In this document: in pieces, positions 27,897 through 37,842 of the stretch
Layout: the number at the start of each line of letters is the position of its first letter
Numbering within the stretch: the stretch's first letter is position 1
Source of the DNA: Schlesneria paludicola DSM 18645
Lineage (GTDB): Bacteria > Planctomycetota > Planctomycetia > Planctomycetales > Planctomycetaceae
Length of the DNA: 64,000 bases
Direction of reading: 5' to 3'
NCBI RefSeq assembly: GCF_000255655.1
Contig: NZ_JH636435.1
Span: 3,112,960 to 3,176,959, forward strand
Notes under the pieces: generated by a model
What the model saw: only the letters and a program-made list of their open reading frames with translations
What the model was told of the DNA's origin: nothing
Databases searched by the model: none
Translations under genes and position numbers: made by a program

Positions 27897-29876
27897 GTGA
27901 TTCGAAATCGACAATGGCAACACGCTGTACGAATGCTGGTCGTCGCGACGATCAGCATGTCAGGCGCGATCCTGAACGCCGCAGATCAACCTACGGAACT
28001 CGGACCTGCTCAGGATATGACCTTCACCGCACAACGGGATGGAACTCCACAACAATACGTCATTCGCCTGCCACAGAACTTCGATGCCTCGATTCCACAC
28101 GACCTCATGATCGCACTTCACGGTCATGGATCGGACCGATGGCAATTCGCCCAGGGCGCCATCGACGAGTGCCGTGCGGCGCGCGACCTCGCCGCAGCAC
28201 ACCAGATGATTTATGTCTCACCGGATTACCGTGCGAAAACGTCGTGGATGGGCCCCGCTGCGGAATCCGATCTGGTACAGATCATTGATGACCTGAACCA
28301 GCAATATCGGATTCGAAATCTGATTCTGTGCGGTGCCTCCATGGGAGGAACGTCAGCCCTCGCCTTCACCGCCATGCATCCCGAGTTGATCGATGGCGTG
28401 GTCTCGATGAACGGAACCGCCAACGTGCTCGAGTACACAGGCTTCTCCGAGGCCTTCATCTCGTCATACGGCGGGACGAAGACCGAAAAACCCGAGGAAT
28501 ACCGCAAACGTTCGGCTGAACTGTTTCCCGAACGATTCACCATGCCGATCGCGATCACCACCGGCGAGCGCGACACCGTAGTTCCCCCAGATAGTTGCAA
28601 ACGACTCGCAGACGTCCTGAAGCAAAAGGGCGCCGAAATCCAATTGATCCACCGCCCCGAAGGAGGGCATAACACGCCCTACGCAGACGGAGTCGCCGCA
28701 TTGCAATATGTCATTGATGCGGTTGGTAAGAAAGAATCGTCCGCCACGTCGCTGCTGCCGTTTCAATCACCGGCCGCAACGATCGTTTGCCTCGGTGACA
28801 GCGTTACCGGGGTCTACTATCACACCGGCGGCTGGCGAGCTTATCCAGAAATGCTGCAAATCGGTCTGAGGCAGTTATTTCCGAACTCAGAAACGACCGT
28901 CATCAATGCGGGGATCAGCGGGAATACAACTCAAGACGGACTCGCCCGTTTGGACAGTGATGTCCTCGCAAAGAATCCGCAACTTGTGACAATCAGTTTT
29001 GGATTGAACGACATGGTCCGCGTCTTGCCCGATGCGTTCCGCAGCAATCTGGAACTGCTGGTCAATCGTTGCCGCGCGCACGGCAGTCAAGTTGTCCTTT
29101 GCACTCCCAACGCGGTGATTGACACGTCAGGCCGCCCGATCGACAAGCTCATCACGTATTGCGACATCATCCGCAGCGTCGGCCGTGATCTGAAAGCTCC
29201 TGTCTGTGACCAGTACCAGGCGGGCACTCGATTGAAAACACGAGCCCCCTGGACATGGCGACTGACACTCAGTGACGAGATTCACCCCAACATGGATGGG
29301 CATAAGCGCATGGCGGAAGAACTGATCCAGACCATCGCCTCGAAACGCGTCTCTCTCGACGCCGTATCTCCTCCGCGACCGACTTTACCACGCACCACAG
29401 CACGACTACAGCAGAAGCAACCGATTCGTGTCCTCGCCATGCCCCCCTACGATGGGCTGGTGGCCCACGCACTGAAACAGATTGACGAGACTGCAACGGT
29501 CGAAGTGACGACTTGGACAACAGAGGGAAAAACGCTCGCGACGCTTGAACAAGAAGCAAAGACGAACGTACGCGCTCAAAAGCCGGATCTCGTCATCCTG
29601 GCTGTCCCTCGAAGCGCGAGGGCCGAGACCAACGAACAGTTCGTACACAGCTTTTCATGGATTATGAATTGGTCGCTGAGCTTCGGGCATCAGGAATGGG
29701 ATTGCGTGATTGTTCATCCGTTAGTGGCCTCCGCGGAAACAACCGGAACTCAAGACGACTTGATTCGCCGATTGGTGAAGGCCCAGCATCTGGAACTGAT
29801 TGATCGTACGACGGATGAAAAGACCACTACGGCCGAACTCTTCTCATCATGGCTGAGACAACATGTTCGCGACTGA
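27897..29876 (+). CDS. Exported alpha/beta hydrolase fused to an SGNH/GDSL hydrolase
   Basis: 659 residues from a GTG preceded by AAGGAA. After a signal segment (to about residue 30), residues 40-285 are an esterase of the feruloyl-esterase/PHB-depolymerase type (DLMIALHGHGSDRW, ILCGASMGGTSAL, TTGERDTVVPPD, EGGHNTPY). Residues 300-500 are an SGNH hydrolase with block I GDSVTG, block II INAGISGNTT, block III SFGLNDM and block V DEIHPN. The last 150 residues form a third alpha/beta domain without a recognised motif (IRVLAMPPYDGLVAHAL, DLVILAVPRSARA). All catalytic residues of the first two domains appear present, suggesting a bifunctional de-esterifying enzyme for an outer substrate such as acetylated polysaccharide. 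Confidence 0.85.
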   Translation: MIRNRQWQHAVRMLVVATISMSGAILNAADQPTELGPAQDMTFTAQRDGTPQQYVIRLPQNFDASIPHDLMIALHGHGSDRWQFAQGAIDECRAARDLAAAHQMIYVSPDYRAKTSWMGPAAESDLVQIIDDLNQQYRIRNLILCGASMGGTSALAFTAMHPELIDGVVSMNGTANVLEYTGFSEAFISSYGGTKTEKPEEYRKRSAELFPERFTMPIAITTGERDTVVPPDSCKRLADVLKQKGAEIQLIHRPEGGHNTPYADGVAALQYVIDAVGKKESSATSLLPFQSPAATIVCLGDSVTGVYYHTGGWRAYPEMLQIGLRQLFPNSETTVINAGISGNTTQDGLARLDSDVLAKNPQLVTISFGLNDMVRVLPDAFRSNLELLVNRCRAHGSQVVLCTPNAVIDTSGRPIDKLITYCDIIRSVGRDLKAPVCDQYQAGTRLKTRAPWTWRLTLSDEIHPNMDGHKRMAEELIQTIASKRVSLDAVSPPRPTLPRTTARLQQKQPIRVLAMPPYDGLVAHALKQIDETATVEVTTWTTEGKTLATLEQEAKTNVRAQKPDLVILAVPRSARAETNEQFVHSFSWIMNWSLSFGHQEWDCVIVHPLVASAETTGTQDDLIRRLVKAQHLELIDRTTDEKTTTAELFSSWLRQHVRD

Positions 29877-29886
29877 TGCGGTCACA

Positions 29887-31104
29887 TCAGGCAGCCATCG
29901 AACCCCGAGTCGCGTCGGACGTCGACTGCGGCAGCTTGACCGGTTCGAATTCCGTCGCAGCTTGCTGAATATCTTGCTGCAACCGGACGATTAAATATCC
30001 CGTGACGAAAACGCAGACTAGCGGCGAGATCCAAATCGCATTGGGACGTGGTGTCATCAGGATCGCCAGTTCGTAATTTAAGACGCTCAAAGTCACAGCG
30101 GTAATCATGGCGTTCGCCGCCCAGCGATTCTTCAATTGATAAGCGGCTTCGGCCATGAGGATGCCGTAAACAGGTCCGACCATCGCATACGTGTTGCCTT
30201 CGGTCCGCGAGTTGAACAGCATCAGGTAGCATGCAGTCAATGAGAACAGATAGTACGCCGACCTCTGTGGCGATAGGTGTCGCGACGCGCGCCAGCACAA
30301 GCACAACGTCGTCACAGCCGCAGCGACGCGAATCCCTGAACGAACGGGACTCGGAATCGGAATTCCCGCCACATTCAACATTCCGAATAGTTGAGCCCAA
30401 TTCTCCGACTCACCGACGTTGAATGTGATCTTCAGACTGCGATAGCAATCCCGGTACTGTGCCATCACATAGTCTGGATACTGCGTGGCAAAGGGAGCCA
30501 GCGCCACCAACAGCAGCCCCAACGCCAGTCTCCACGAGACCTGCGGATATACGACTGCGGCCAGCAAAATCATCACGATGGCCAATGGCTTAAACGCAAA
30601 TGCCAGTGACAGCAAAAGCGTTGCCCGCCACCAGCGCGCTTCGCTGAGATCTGCTGCGGCCAGAATCATCAGAGCGGTGATCATGAGCGTCGACTGCCCA
30701 TTCCGGGCACATCCCCAGGCCAGCACGGCGGACGAGATCGAAACGGCACAAAACCAACGACCATCACCGCCAAGCAGCCGCGTCAAACGAGCCGCGCTCA
30801 GCGCCATCAACCCAATGATCGTCCAGCGCCAGAGCAATTCCGAAATGTCGTGCGGCACAATGGCCCACGGCGCAAAGACGAGCGCCGCTTGTGGTAAATA
30901 CAGAAACCCATGTCCCTGCAGGTTATAAAGCGGCCGTCCTTCAAACCAGTTCACCACTGCCGAACAGTAGGCTGGCGTTACGGATCGCTCCTGCTCCATG
31001 AGGATCGAGTAGATTACGGCAAACGTAATCGCAGCTGTGAGCAGCAGCCATGTTAACCATCCCGCTTGGCGATGGATGACGGAAGATTCTGTTTCATCGG
31101 ACAT
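29887..31104 (-). CDS. GT87-family polyprenyl-phosphate-dependent glycosyltransferase-like membrane protein
   Basis: 405 residues from the ATG at 31104, preceded by GGGGG at a good distance; a start at 31137 is less likely. About ten hydrophobic helices. An acidic loop after helix 1 (YCSAVVNWFEGRPLYN) and a PFKPLAI-like segment (FAFKPLAIVMILLAAVVYP) fit the DUF2029/GT87 mannosyltransferase-like group, which takes sugars from lipid carriers at the membrane. The acceptor is unknown. It converges on the esterase fusion gene, 10 bp away, with a short CTGATG/CATCAG hairpin between them. Confidence 0.85.
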   Translation of the reverse strand: MSDETESSVIHRQAGWLTWLLLTAAITFAVIYSILMEQERSVTPAYCSAVVNWFEGRPLYNLQGHGFLYLPQAALVFAPWAIVPHDISELLWRWTIIGLMALSAARLTRLLGGDGRWFCAVSISSAVLAWGCARNGQSTLMITALMILAAADLSEARWWRATLLLSLAFAFKPLAIVMILLAAVVYPQVSWRLALGLLLVALAPFATQYPDYVMAQYRDCYRSLKITFNVGESENWAQLFGMLNVAGIPIPSPVRSGIRVAAAVTTLCLCWRASRHLSPQRSAYYLFSLTACYLMLFNSRTEGNTYAMVGPVYGILMAEAAYQLKNRWAANAMITAVTLSVLNYELAILMTPRPNAIWISPLVCVFVTGYLIVRLQQDIQQAATEFEPVKLPQSTSDATRGSMAA

Positions 31105-31655
31105 CGTGTCCCCCTTTTCGCTCCAGGCACATTCCACCCGGTTGGCCCGTAACGCGTCGACAGAGTACGTTTCACCTCCTAAAGGGTCAATCGCATTCGA
31201 AAGTTCCTGACTGTTTTCGCCGACATGCCTGACCGCACGTCCATTACACCTGCATCATCTTGATTATGCTTCCACATTGGCCACAAGACGCCCAGCACAA
31301 CGATCGAGGCTGGGCCGCCTGTCGCGCTGGATGCAAAAGACGATCAGCCCTCGATCGCCTATCAAAGCAACGGGGACGTGCCTCCATCCGACTTTCAAAG
31401 ACGCCATTGAGACCGTGAATTCCAAGGTGTCCACCTCTCTGATTTTGGGAGGTCGCCAAGAGATGCGGCATCCAGGCAAAACTCCACAAAGTCACCTCGC
31501 ACAACTGCTGTTGACGCGATCAGCGGTTTCCGATGGAATCCTTGACCCAGGCAAGGGTTCGTGTTCGCTGGAGGCGACCGAGAATCCGTTGGAGGTGAAT
31601 CGATTGCGCGATTCTGATTCGAGAATCGAGTCACGACCGACAGATCGAGTGGAGC
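31105..31655. other. 551-bp intergenic region between divergent GT87 and PQQ-like genes
   Basis: No gene-like reading frame survives inspection and no strong palindrome or consensus promoter was seen. It should hold the promoters of both neighbours. The stretch at 31580-31640 is relatively Ser/Arg-codon-rich in several frames, which explains spurious open frames there. Confidence 0.4.
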
Positions 31656-33050
31656 ATGGACGTGAAACGACAAATCTGGATCAAATCATTCTTGTTTGTG
31701 CTCCCAGTGCTCGCGTTAGGCCTGTTCATTCTTCTACGAAATACAGGCGTTCGCGAGATTCACACTCCAATCGATACGCCTTCCGTTGCCGTCAAAGATG
31801 CCCAACCCGCGGCCGATGACTGGCCCTGGTGGCGCGGACACAATGGACGCAATAGCGCCGCAGCAATGGCAGATTTGCCGATTCAATGGTCCTCTAGCGA
31901 AAATATCGCTTGGAAGACCTCGGTCCCAGGTCGCGGCCACTCGTCACCTTGCTTGTGGGGTGAGCGGCTGTTTCTGACCACAGCCGACGACGAAAAGCAA
32001 ACCGTGTCATTGCTTTGCTTTGATCGCGAGTCTGGCCGTTCGCTCTGGCAGACCCAGCTTCATCGCGGTGGCTTCATGGAATCCCACCAGAAGAATTCAC
32101 AGGCCTCGTCGACGCCTGCCTGCGACGGTCGGTCGATCTTCGTCACCTGCGCGGTTCATGGTTCACTCTGGGTCACCGCAGTCGACTTCAATGGTCAAAT
32201 CGTCTGGAGTCGCGAAGCCGGGCCTTACTCGTCGGAATGGGGTTATGGTTCGTCTCCCACCATTCATCAGTCCCTGGTCATCGTCGCGGCTGACAATCGC
32301 GGCAAGGCGATTGATCGATTGATGGGAACCAGTTGGCTGGCCGCGATGCACCGCCTGACCGGCGAAGTGGTCTGGCGCGTCAAACGGGCGGAAGGAGACA
32401 GCTTCGGCTCACCTGTCGTCGCTCATGTCGCCGGTTGCGATCAACTGCTCTTGGCCGGTAAAGACTGCGTGCATTCGTATGATCCATCGTCGGGCGACGT
32501 CCGCTGGAAATGCCGTTGGGGCATCAAACGGACGGCGAACGCCATCGCGTTTGATGACAAGTTCGTCTACGCCTCGGCTCGACACCCGCAGGCGGAAACG
32601 ATTTGTATTCGCGCTGACGGTCAGGGCGATGTCACGGAAACGCATCTGGTCTGGCGTGATCAAAAGGCGACCTGCGACGTTCCATCGCCTTGCGTGCACG
32701 AAGGACTTTTTTACTCGCTCAGCGACGATGGTGTCTTAACCTGCCTGGCGACCGAAACGGGCAAGCTGCAATGGAAAAAACGACTTGGCGGCACCGTCTC
32801 GTCCTCGCCACTGATCGCGGGCCAGCACCTGTATTGTGCCAATGAAGACGGGCAAATCTTCGTCGTCAAATTGGGAACTCGTGGCGACATCGTCGCCGAG
32901 AATTCCTTCGGCGAGGGACTGATGGCCTCGCCCATCGTCAGTCGTGATCGCCTTTATTTTCGCACATTGACGGGTTTGTACTGCCTGAAGGAGACGCAAC
33001 GAATGATTCCCGTCGCGGACAAACCACAGCCAACGGACCAACGATTCTAG
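31656..33050 (+). CDS. Membrane-anchored PQQ-like beta-propeller protein
   Basis: 464 residues with an N-terminal anchor (IWIKSFLFVLPVLALGLFILL) and then a propeller. Typical blades are WPWWRGHNGRNSAAA (the planctomycete PQQ_2 start), LLCFDRESGRSLWQTQL, AVDFNGQIVWSREAG, MHRLTGEVVWRVKRA, YDPSSGDVRWKCRW and CLATETGKLQWKKRL. Related to the protein at 14940, but the first has a cleavable signal and this one probably stays anchored. A scaffold or unknown enzymatic role is likely; no cofactor site can be assigned. The start is supported by GTGGAGC just before the ATG. Confidence 0.9.
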   Translation: MDVKRQIWIKSFLFVLPVLALGLFILLRNTGVREIHTPIDTPSVAVKDAQPAADDWPWWRGHNGRNSAAAMADLPIQWSSSENIAWKTSVPGRGHSSPCLWGERLFLTTADDEKQTVSLLCFDRESGRSLWQTQLHRGGFMESHQKNSQASSTPACDGRSIFVTCAVHGSLWVTAVDFNGQIVWSREAGPYSSEWGYGSSPTIHQSLVIVAADNRGKAIDRLMGTSWLAAMHRLTGEVVWRVKRAEGDSFGSPVVAHVAGCDQLLLAGKDCVHSYDPSSGDVRWKCRWGIKRTANAIAFDDKFVYASARHPQAETICIRADGQGDVTETHLVWRDQKATCDVPSPCVHEGLFYSLSDDGVLTCLATETGKLQWKKRLGGTVSSSPLIAGQHLYCANEDGQIFVVKLGTRGDIVAENSFGEGLMASPIVSRDRLYFRTLTGLYCLKETQRMIPVADKPQPTDQRF

Positions 33051-33188
33051 TGGAGCTTGAGGACCGAACGAACACCTCGTTGAACTCGCCGTGAGCCAGC
33101 CAACGAGCCTGCGGCCATGCTCACGAACCGATCAGGACCGAGTGGCGGTGCCACTAACGACTCAAATGCGTCAAGAAGGACCGATATT

Positions 33189-34463
33189 GTGGCTCGATTC
33201 ACTCGCCGCCGAATGTTGTTTCTCACCGGAGGCCTGGTGGCCGGATCCGGACTGGGTTGGACCCTTCACCGCCAGCGGCAACAGACGATCCGGGTCGGCT
33301 TGATCGGCTGTGGAATGCGCGGAATGCAGCTCGCCGATCTGATTCATTCAACGGGTTGGCATGACATCCGAGGTCAGATTGTCGCCGCGTGCGATGTCGA
33401 CCAGACGCGAGCAGAGAAGGCCTGCGCGAAATTCGGTGTCCCGGCGGCAGCCACGCAAGACTATCGACAACTGATCAGCCGTGACGATCTCGATGCCGTT
33501 TTCATTGCGACGCCCGATCATTGGCATGCCAAATGTTCCCTGGATGCAATGGCCGCGGGAAAGCATGTCTATTGCGAAAAACCGATGACACTGACGATTG
33601 CCGAGGGCCACGAGCTGCAAGCCGCCGTGCGGACCACAGGCAAGACCTTTCAAGTTGGAACGCAACAACGAAGCTGCCGACAATTTCAACAGGCGTGTGA
33701 ACTGGTCCGCAACGGCCGACTGGGAAAACTCCAACGGATCGATATTTCCGTGCCCGTGAACCCCACCGGCGGACCATTCGCGGCGCAGCCCGTACCCAAG
33801 TCACTCGACTGGCAACGATGGCTCGGCCCTGCTCCCGAAGCCGAATACTGCTATGAACGGTACGGCGGCTTTCGTTTCATTTACGACTACGGCGGCGGGA
33901 CCATGACCGATTGGGGCGCCCACAACGTGGACATTGCCCACTGGGCCATGGGATTCGACGGTTCCGGCCCGATTGAAGTGAGCGGCAATGCAAAGCTTCC
34001 AGAAGTCGAGAACGGCTACAACACACCGCCGAGCTTCGACGTCGAGATGAAATATGCGGACGATCTGTTGATCCGCGTCCGCACCAATCCCGATGACAGT
34101 GGAATTCTTTTCCAGGGCGACGCGGGCCGAATTTACGTCAATCGAAAACGATTGACAGGCGTCCCGGCCGAAGAACTTTCCCACAATCCGCTGCCGCCCG
34201 ATGCCATGTGCTTTGGTCATCGCCGCACATCAATCTTTACCAACTACAACGTCTCGCACATTCTGCATTTCTTCGACTGCATCAGGACAGGGCAAACGCC
34301 CATTTCCGATGTCGACAGCCAGCATCGCTCGGCCAGTGCGTGCCATGTCGCCAATATCGCCATGCGGCTGGGACGTACGGTGAAATGGGATCCGTCGACA
34401 GAATCGTTCCCGAACGATCCCGAGGCTTCAGCCATGATCGCACGACATCAACGATCCGTGTGA
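33189..34463 (+). CDS. Exported Gfo/Idh/MocA-family oxidoreductase with twin-arginine signal
   Basis: 424 residues. The GTG at 33189 is preferred because AGAAGGA ends 8 bases before it, and it opens a twin-arginine leader (VARFTRRRMLFLTGGLVAGS); an in-frame ATG at 33117 would bury that leader. The Rossmann motif is VGLIGCGMRGMQLADL, then AACDVD, FIATPDHWH and HVYCEKPMTLT. The C-terminal substrate domain has YDYGGGTMTDWGAHNVDIAHW. This is the large planctomycete group of secreted NAD(P)-dependent sugar dehydrogenase-like proteins, folded in the cytoplasm with cofactor before export. It ends 11 bp from the convergent yebC. Confidence 0.93.
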   Translation: MARFTRRRMLFLTGGLVAGSGLGWTLHRQRQQTIRVGLIGCGMRGMQLADLIHSTGWHDIRGQIVAACDVDQTRAEKACAKFGVPAAATQDYRQLISRDDLDAVFIATPDHWHAKCSLDAMAAGKHVYCEKPMTLTIAEGHELQAAVRTTGKTFQVGTQQRSCRQFQQACELVRNGRLGKLQRIDISVPVNPTGGPFAAQPVPKSLDWQRWLGPAPEAEYCYERYGGFRFIYDYGGGTMTDWGAHNVDIAHWAMGFDGSGPIEVSGNAKLPEVENGYNTPPSFDVEMKYADDLLIRVRTNPDDSGILFQGDAGRIYVNRKRLTGVPAEELSHNPLPPDAMCFGHRRTSIFTNYNVSHILHFFDCIRTGQTPISDVDSQHRSASACHVANIAMRLGRTVKWDPSTESFPNDPEASAMIARHQRSV

Positions 34464-34474
34464 CACAGTGACCG

Positions 34475-35230
34475 TCAGGCACTCGCTTCCAGTTCGGCCA
34501 TCACCGAATCGGGAATATTGAAGTTTGCGGTGACACTCTGAACGTCGTCGTGGTCTTCCAGGATTTCCATCAGCTTCAAGACCGACCGTGCAGCGTCCGC
34601 GTCCAGATCAACGGTGTTCGAGGCAACCCGCATCACTTCGGCTGAATCCATTGGGATCTTAGCCGCGTCGATCGCGCCCATCACCTCTTGGAATGCATCG
34701 GGCGTACAACTGACCTCAAACGATTCACCGAGTTGCTGAACGTCGCTGGCACCCGCTTCGAGCGCGATTTCGAACAGCTTTTCTTCCGCCACGGATTTTG
34801 CGGGGATCTGGATAATTCCCTTCCGCTCGAACATCCAAGCGACGCAGCCGGTACTGCCGAGGTTCCCGCCATTGACTTCGAAGATCTTCCGGATTTCGCC
34901 AGCCGTGCGATTACGATTTTCCGTCAAGATCTCACAGAGCACGGCGACACCGTTCGGCCCGTAACCTTCGTAGAGAACTTCGTCGTAAGTTTCCGTTTCG
35001 AGTTCGCCCGTTCCCTTTTTCACCGCGCGCTCGATGGTGTCGTTGGGCATCGACGCCTTTTTGGCTCGATCAATGGCATAACGCAGTGCCAGATTCGCAG
35101 CGGGATCACCCCCGCCACGACGAGCGGCCACGATGATATATCGCGCAAGCTTGCCGAACAGCTTGCCTCGCTTCTTATCAACGAGACCTTTTTTGAACGC
35201 GATGTTGGCCCAGTGGGAATGTCCTGCCAT
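34475..35230 (-). CDS. yebC: YebC/PmpR-family protein (transcriptional regulator or translation factor TACO1-like)
   Basis: 251 residues starting MAGHSHWANIAFKKG at 35230; an upstream in-frame TTG at 35320 is not credible. Signatures are KRGKLFGKLARYI, ANLALRYAIDRAKKASMPNDTIERAVKKG and YEGYGPNGVAVLCEILTENRNRT, with the acidic C-terminal domain LMEILEDHDDVQSVTANFNI. Long described as a DNA-binding regulator, this family has also been linked to relieving ribosome stalling at polyproline. It is the last gene of a leftward run from nusA, 112 bp after the TPR gene. Confidence 0.95.
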   Translation of the reverse strand: MAGHSHWANIAFKKGLVDKKRGKLFGKLARYIIVAARRGGGDPAANLALRYAIDRAKKASMPNDTIERAVKKGTGELETETYDEVLYEGYGPNGVAVLCEILTENRNRTAGEIRKIFEVNGGNLGSTGCVAWMFERKGIIQIPAKSVAEEKLFEIALEAGASDVQQLGESFEVSCTPDAFQEVMGAIDAAKIPMDSAEVMRVASNTVDLDADAARSVLKLMEILEDHDDVQSVTANFNIPDSVMAELEASA

Positions 35231-35342
35231 GTTCTTTGAATCAAAATTGAGGATGAGCGTCGAATCGGTCAAATCACACCAGAATCGAATCCCGTGCTGC
35301 CTGCGATCAGTCAAGCACAATGATCTGGAATGATCCTATTTG

Positions 35343-37664
35343 TCAGGGCGCATCTTTGTCAGCCGGTTTCGGCTGAATGCCACCATGTTGTTTCAGCTTA
35401 TCTTTGATCTTATCGATCAACTGGACATCCGAAGTTCCTTCTTCTTCGAGATGTTTCAGCGCTGTTGTCCAGGCGCTGATCGCTTCGTCCACGTGCATCG
35501 CTTTCAGCTTGACGTCGCCCAGATGATCCCAGATCGTGCCATCGCCGCCCATGCTTTTTTGCGTGGCTTGCTCCAGCGGAGGAATCGCTTCCTCGACTCG
35601 GTTCAGTTTGAAGAGGACCCAACCGAGACTGTCGAGATAAGCACCATTGTCTGGCTCCACTGCCAGTGCCTTGCGAATCATCGATTCCGCGCGGTCCAGG
35701 TTCTTGCCTTGGTCCGCCCACAAATATCCCAGGTCATTATTGACTTGGGAATTGTCGGGGTTGTCCTCCAAGACCTTCTCGAGAATCTCTTCGCCCGTCT
35801 TCACATCGCCTTTTTGGACATAGACATTGGAAAGGCTGAATTGCGTCACCAGGATCATCCGTTTTTCGTCTGGGAAATCCCTGATTAACTGCTCAAACTT
35901 CTGAATCGCGTCGTCCCAGCGTTTCGCATGGCCATAGATCCAGGCCTCGTAGAAACGGTACTGAGCCTCATCGTCGTCGAGTTTGATCGCTTTCGAAATG
36001 GCCGCAAGCGCTTCGTCGGTGCGGTTGTCATAGGCGAGCGCCTGGGCCATCGACGAGTAAGTCATGGCCTGTCCGCGGTCATTCAACTGCCCGCTATTCA
36101 GAATTTCGCCAAAGGCCTCAACCGCTTGCGGATACTTCCTGAGCTTTAGGAACATCTCGGCCATTTCCAACTGAATCAGAACCGTCGGACGTCCCTCTCG
36201 ATTCAGCGCAATCGCCATACGGTAGAACTCACCCGACGATTCCGCTTCTTTCATAACCGCGGCAAACTTGGCCAGAAGAAGCGCCTCTTCGAATTTCAGT
36301 TCGTCCGATTTTGCGCGCTTTCGTCCCGATTCAACCAGGGCCTCCATCAGCGCCTTGTCTTGAGAAATCGCCTTCACTTCAGGCTCAAGCATCGCGATCG
36401 CGTCTTCACCACGGGCGAAGCCGCGTCCCAGCGCATCGAGCAATTCATCAGACTTCTGCATCTTGCGAAGAACACGAGCCAACCCCGCGTATCCTGACGC
36501 ATCACCACCTTTACGGAGCATCGAATCGTAGAGATTTCGCGCCCGCTCCAATTCGTTGACATCCGTCAGCCGATCGGCCAGGAAATACTGCAGGTCGACA
36601 TTCTGAGCGTCATTCTCGGCAATGGCTTCCAGACGGCGGATCAGTTCGTCAGAGCGGTTCTGCTTTGCAAGTATCTCGGCAAGCAACTGATAGGGAAGTC
36701 GCCCCTTGGATCGCTTTTGTGCGTCGAAGTATTTGTCGAGTTCAACCAGAGCTTCGTCGTACTTCTCTGACAGGAACAGCACGCGCGCCCGGTTATAGCT
36801 CAGATTGCCGACACCCAGACGTGGCGACGCTTTTGCCGCTCGCTCAAATGCATCCAACGCCGACTCAAGACGCTTCGCCTCTAAAAGAACCTGTCCGATC
36901 TGCTCGTAGCCCGTCAGCGGATCTGACAACAAGACCTTTTGCGCGCGCTGATCCAGGCCGTATTTATCGGGATTCTTTACGACATCGAAAAGAATTTCAT
37001 AGGCGTCTGCCGCTTGCTCTGTCTGTCCCGTACGAGCGTAAAGCACACCAAGACTTTTCTGCAGCAAGACGTACTGCGGCGAATGCTTGTCCATTCGCGG
37101 AGAATTGACCGCCTGCTCCAAATGCTTGATCGCATCAGGCAACTGTCCAGACTCGGCCGCGTTACTCGCCAGCAGTTGCTGGATTTTCCAATCATCGGGG
37201 TCAAGCTGTGCGACTTTCTCTCCGTACCGCACCGCCGCTTCGAGATTTTTGAATTCGATTTCGAGAGGAATCAAATACCGGTACAGATCGATGGTATCCG
37301 GTTCCAGTTTCACCGCTTTACGGAACGCCTTAAGAGCTTTCTGACGCTCTTGTTTGACGCGCCCATCAGGAGCCGCGCCTGCTTCGGACGCTTCACGGGG
37401 AAACCGGTTGTCGAACATCCGCCCCGTCATGAACCAACCGAGTGCGTCCATCCGCTGTTCGGTGGCCGCAGATCGAGGCTTAACCGGATTCAGTGGCAGT
37501 GCCACGTCGTCCGCGTCCTGAAGCGAGTAACCACGAGACAATGATGTCCCTGGAGTTGCCGCCTCCGCCGGGGCCGCAGCCGCCTCTTGTGCGGCGGCTC
37601 GATCAACCAATGCGACGAGACACAGAACCGCTAACAGAATCCGCTGCTGAGGTGCGGGACGCAT
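35343..37664 (-). CDS. Large exported tetratricopeptide-repeat protein
   Basis: 773 residues with a signal peptide (MRPAPQQRILLAVLCLVALVDRAAAQ). After an Ala/Pro linker, the rest is made of TPR-type helix pairs, e.g. ALKAFRKAVKLEPDTIDLYRYL, AIKHLEQAVNSPRMDKHSP, AADAYEILFDVVKNPDKYG, AIQKFEQLIRDFPDEK, AESMIRKALAVEPDNGAYLDSLGWVLFKLNRVEEA. The final repeats carry the canonical DSLGW motif. TPR arrays bind partner proteins; no catalytic domain is visible. Its placement after the nusA-infB-rbfA genes may be chance, as it is exported. Confidence 0.9.
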   Translation of the reverse strand: MRPAPQQRILLAVLCLVALVDRAAAQEAAAAPAEAATPGTSLSRGYSLQDADDVALPLNPVKPRSAATEQRMDALGWFMTGRMFDNRFPREASEAGAAPDGRVKQERQKALKAFRKAVKLEPDTIDLYRYLIPLEIEFKNLEAAVRYGEKVAQLDPDDWKIQQLLASNAAESGQLPDAIKHLEQAVNSPRMDKHSPQYVLLQKSLGVLYARTGQTEQAADAYEILFDVVKNPDKYGLDQRAQKVLLSDPLTGYEQIGQVLLEAKRLESALDAFERAAKASPRLGVGNLSYNRARVLFLSEKYDEALVELDKYFDAQKRSKGRLPYQLLAEILAKQNRSDELIRRLEAIAENDAQNVDLQYFLADRLTDVNELERARNLYDSMLRKGGDASGYAGLARVLRKMQKSDELLDALGRGFARGEDAIAMLEPEVKAISQDKALMEALVESGRKRAKSDELKFEEALLLAKFAAVMKEAESSGEFYRMAIALNREGRPTVLIQLEMAEMFLKLRKYPQAVEAFGEILNSGQLNDRGQAMTYSSMAQALAYDNRTDEALAAISKAIKLDDDEAQYRFYEAWIYGHAKRWDDAIQKFEQLIRDFPDEKRMILVTQFSLSNVYVQKGDVKTGEEILEKVLEDNPDNSQVNNDLGYLWADQGKNLDRAESMIRKALAVEPDNGAYLDSLGWVLFKLNRVEEAIPPLEQATQKSMGGDGTIWDHLGDVKLKAMHVDEAISAWTTALKHLEEEGTSDVQLIDKIKDKLKQHGGIQPKPADKDAP

Positions 37665-37842
37665 TGTTCGATCTCCTTCAATGCCGCGTATGACAACCTG
37701 TGAGGTTGTCTCATACTCTGAAATTCCGTTTCCGAGGGCTCTGTGTCAACCCCATCCCTTTCGAAGATCGAAATCGAAGGAGGATGCCGAGTCTGAATAC
37801 GTCAATCCGCTGACAATTCCGCGAGAATCAGCGAGCCTTCAT

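Noticed and set aside
29873-29890. CTGATG/CATCAG hairpin between convergent genes as a terminator
   Set aside because: Only a 6-bp stem with no T-run on either side, and it overlaps the stop codons; too weak to call.
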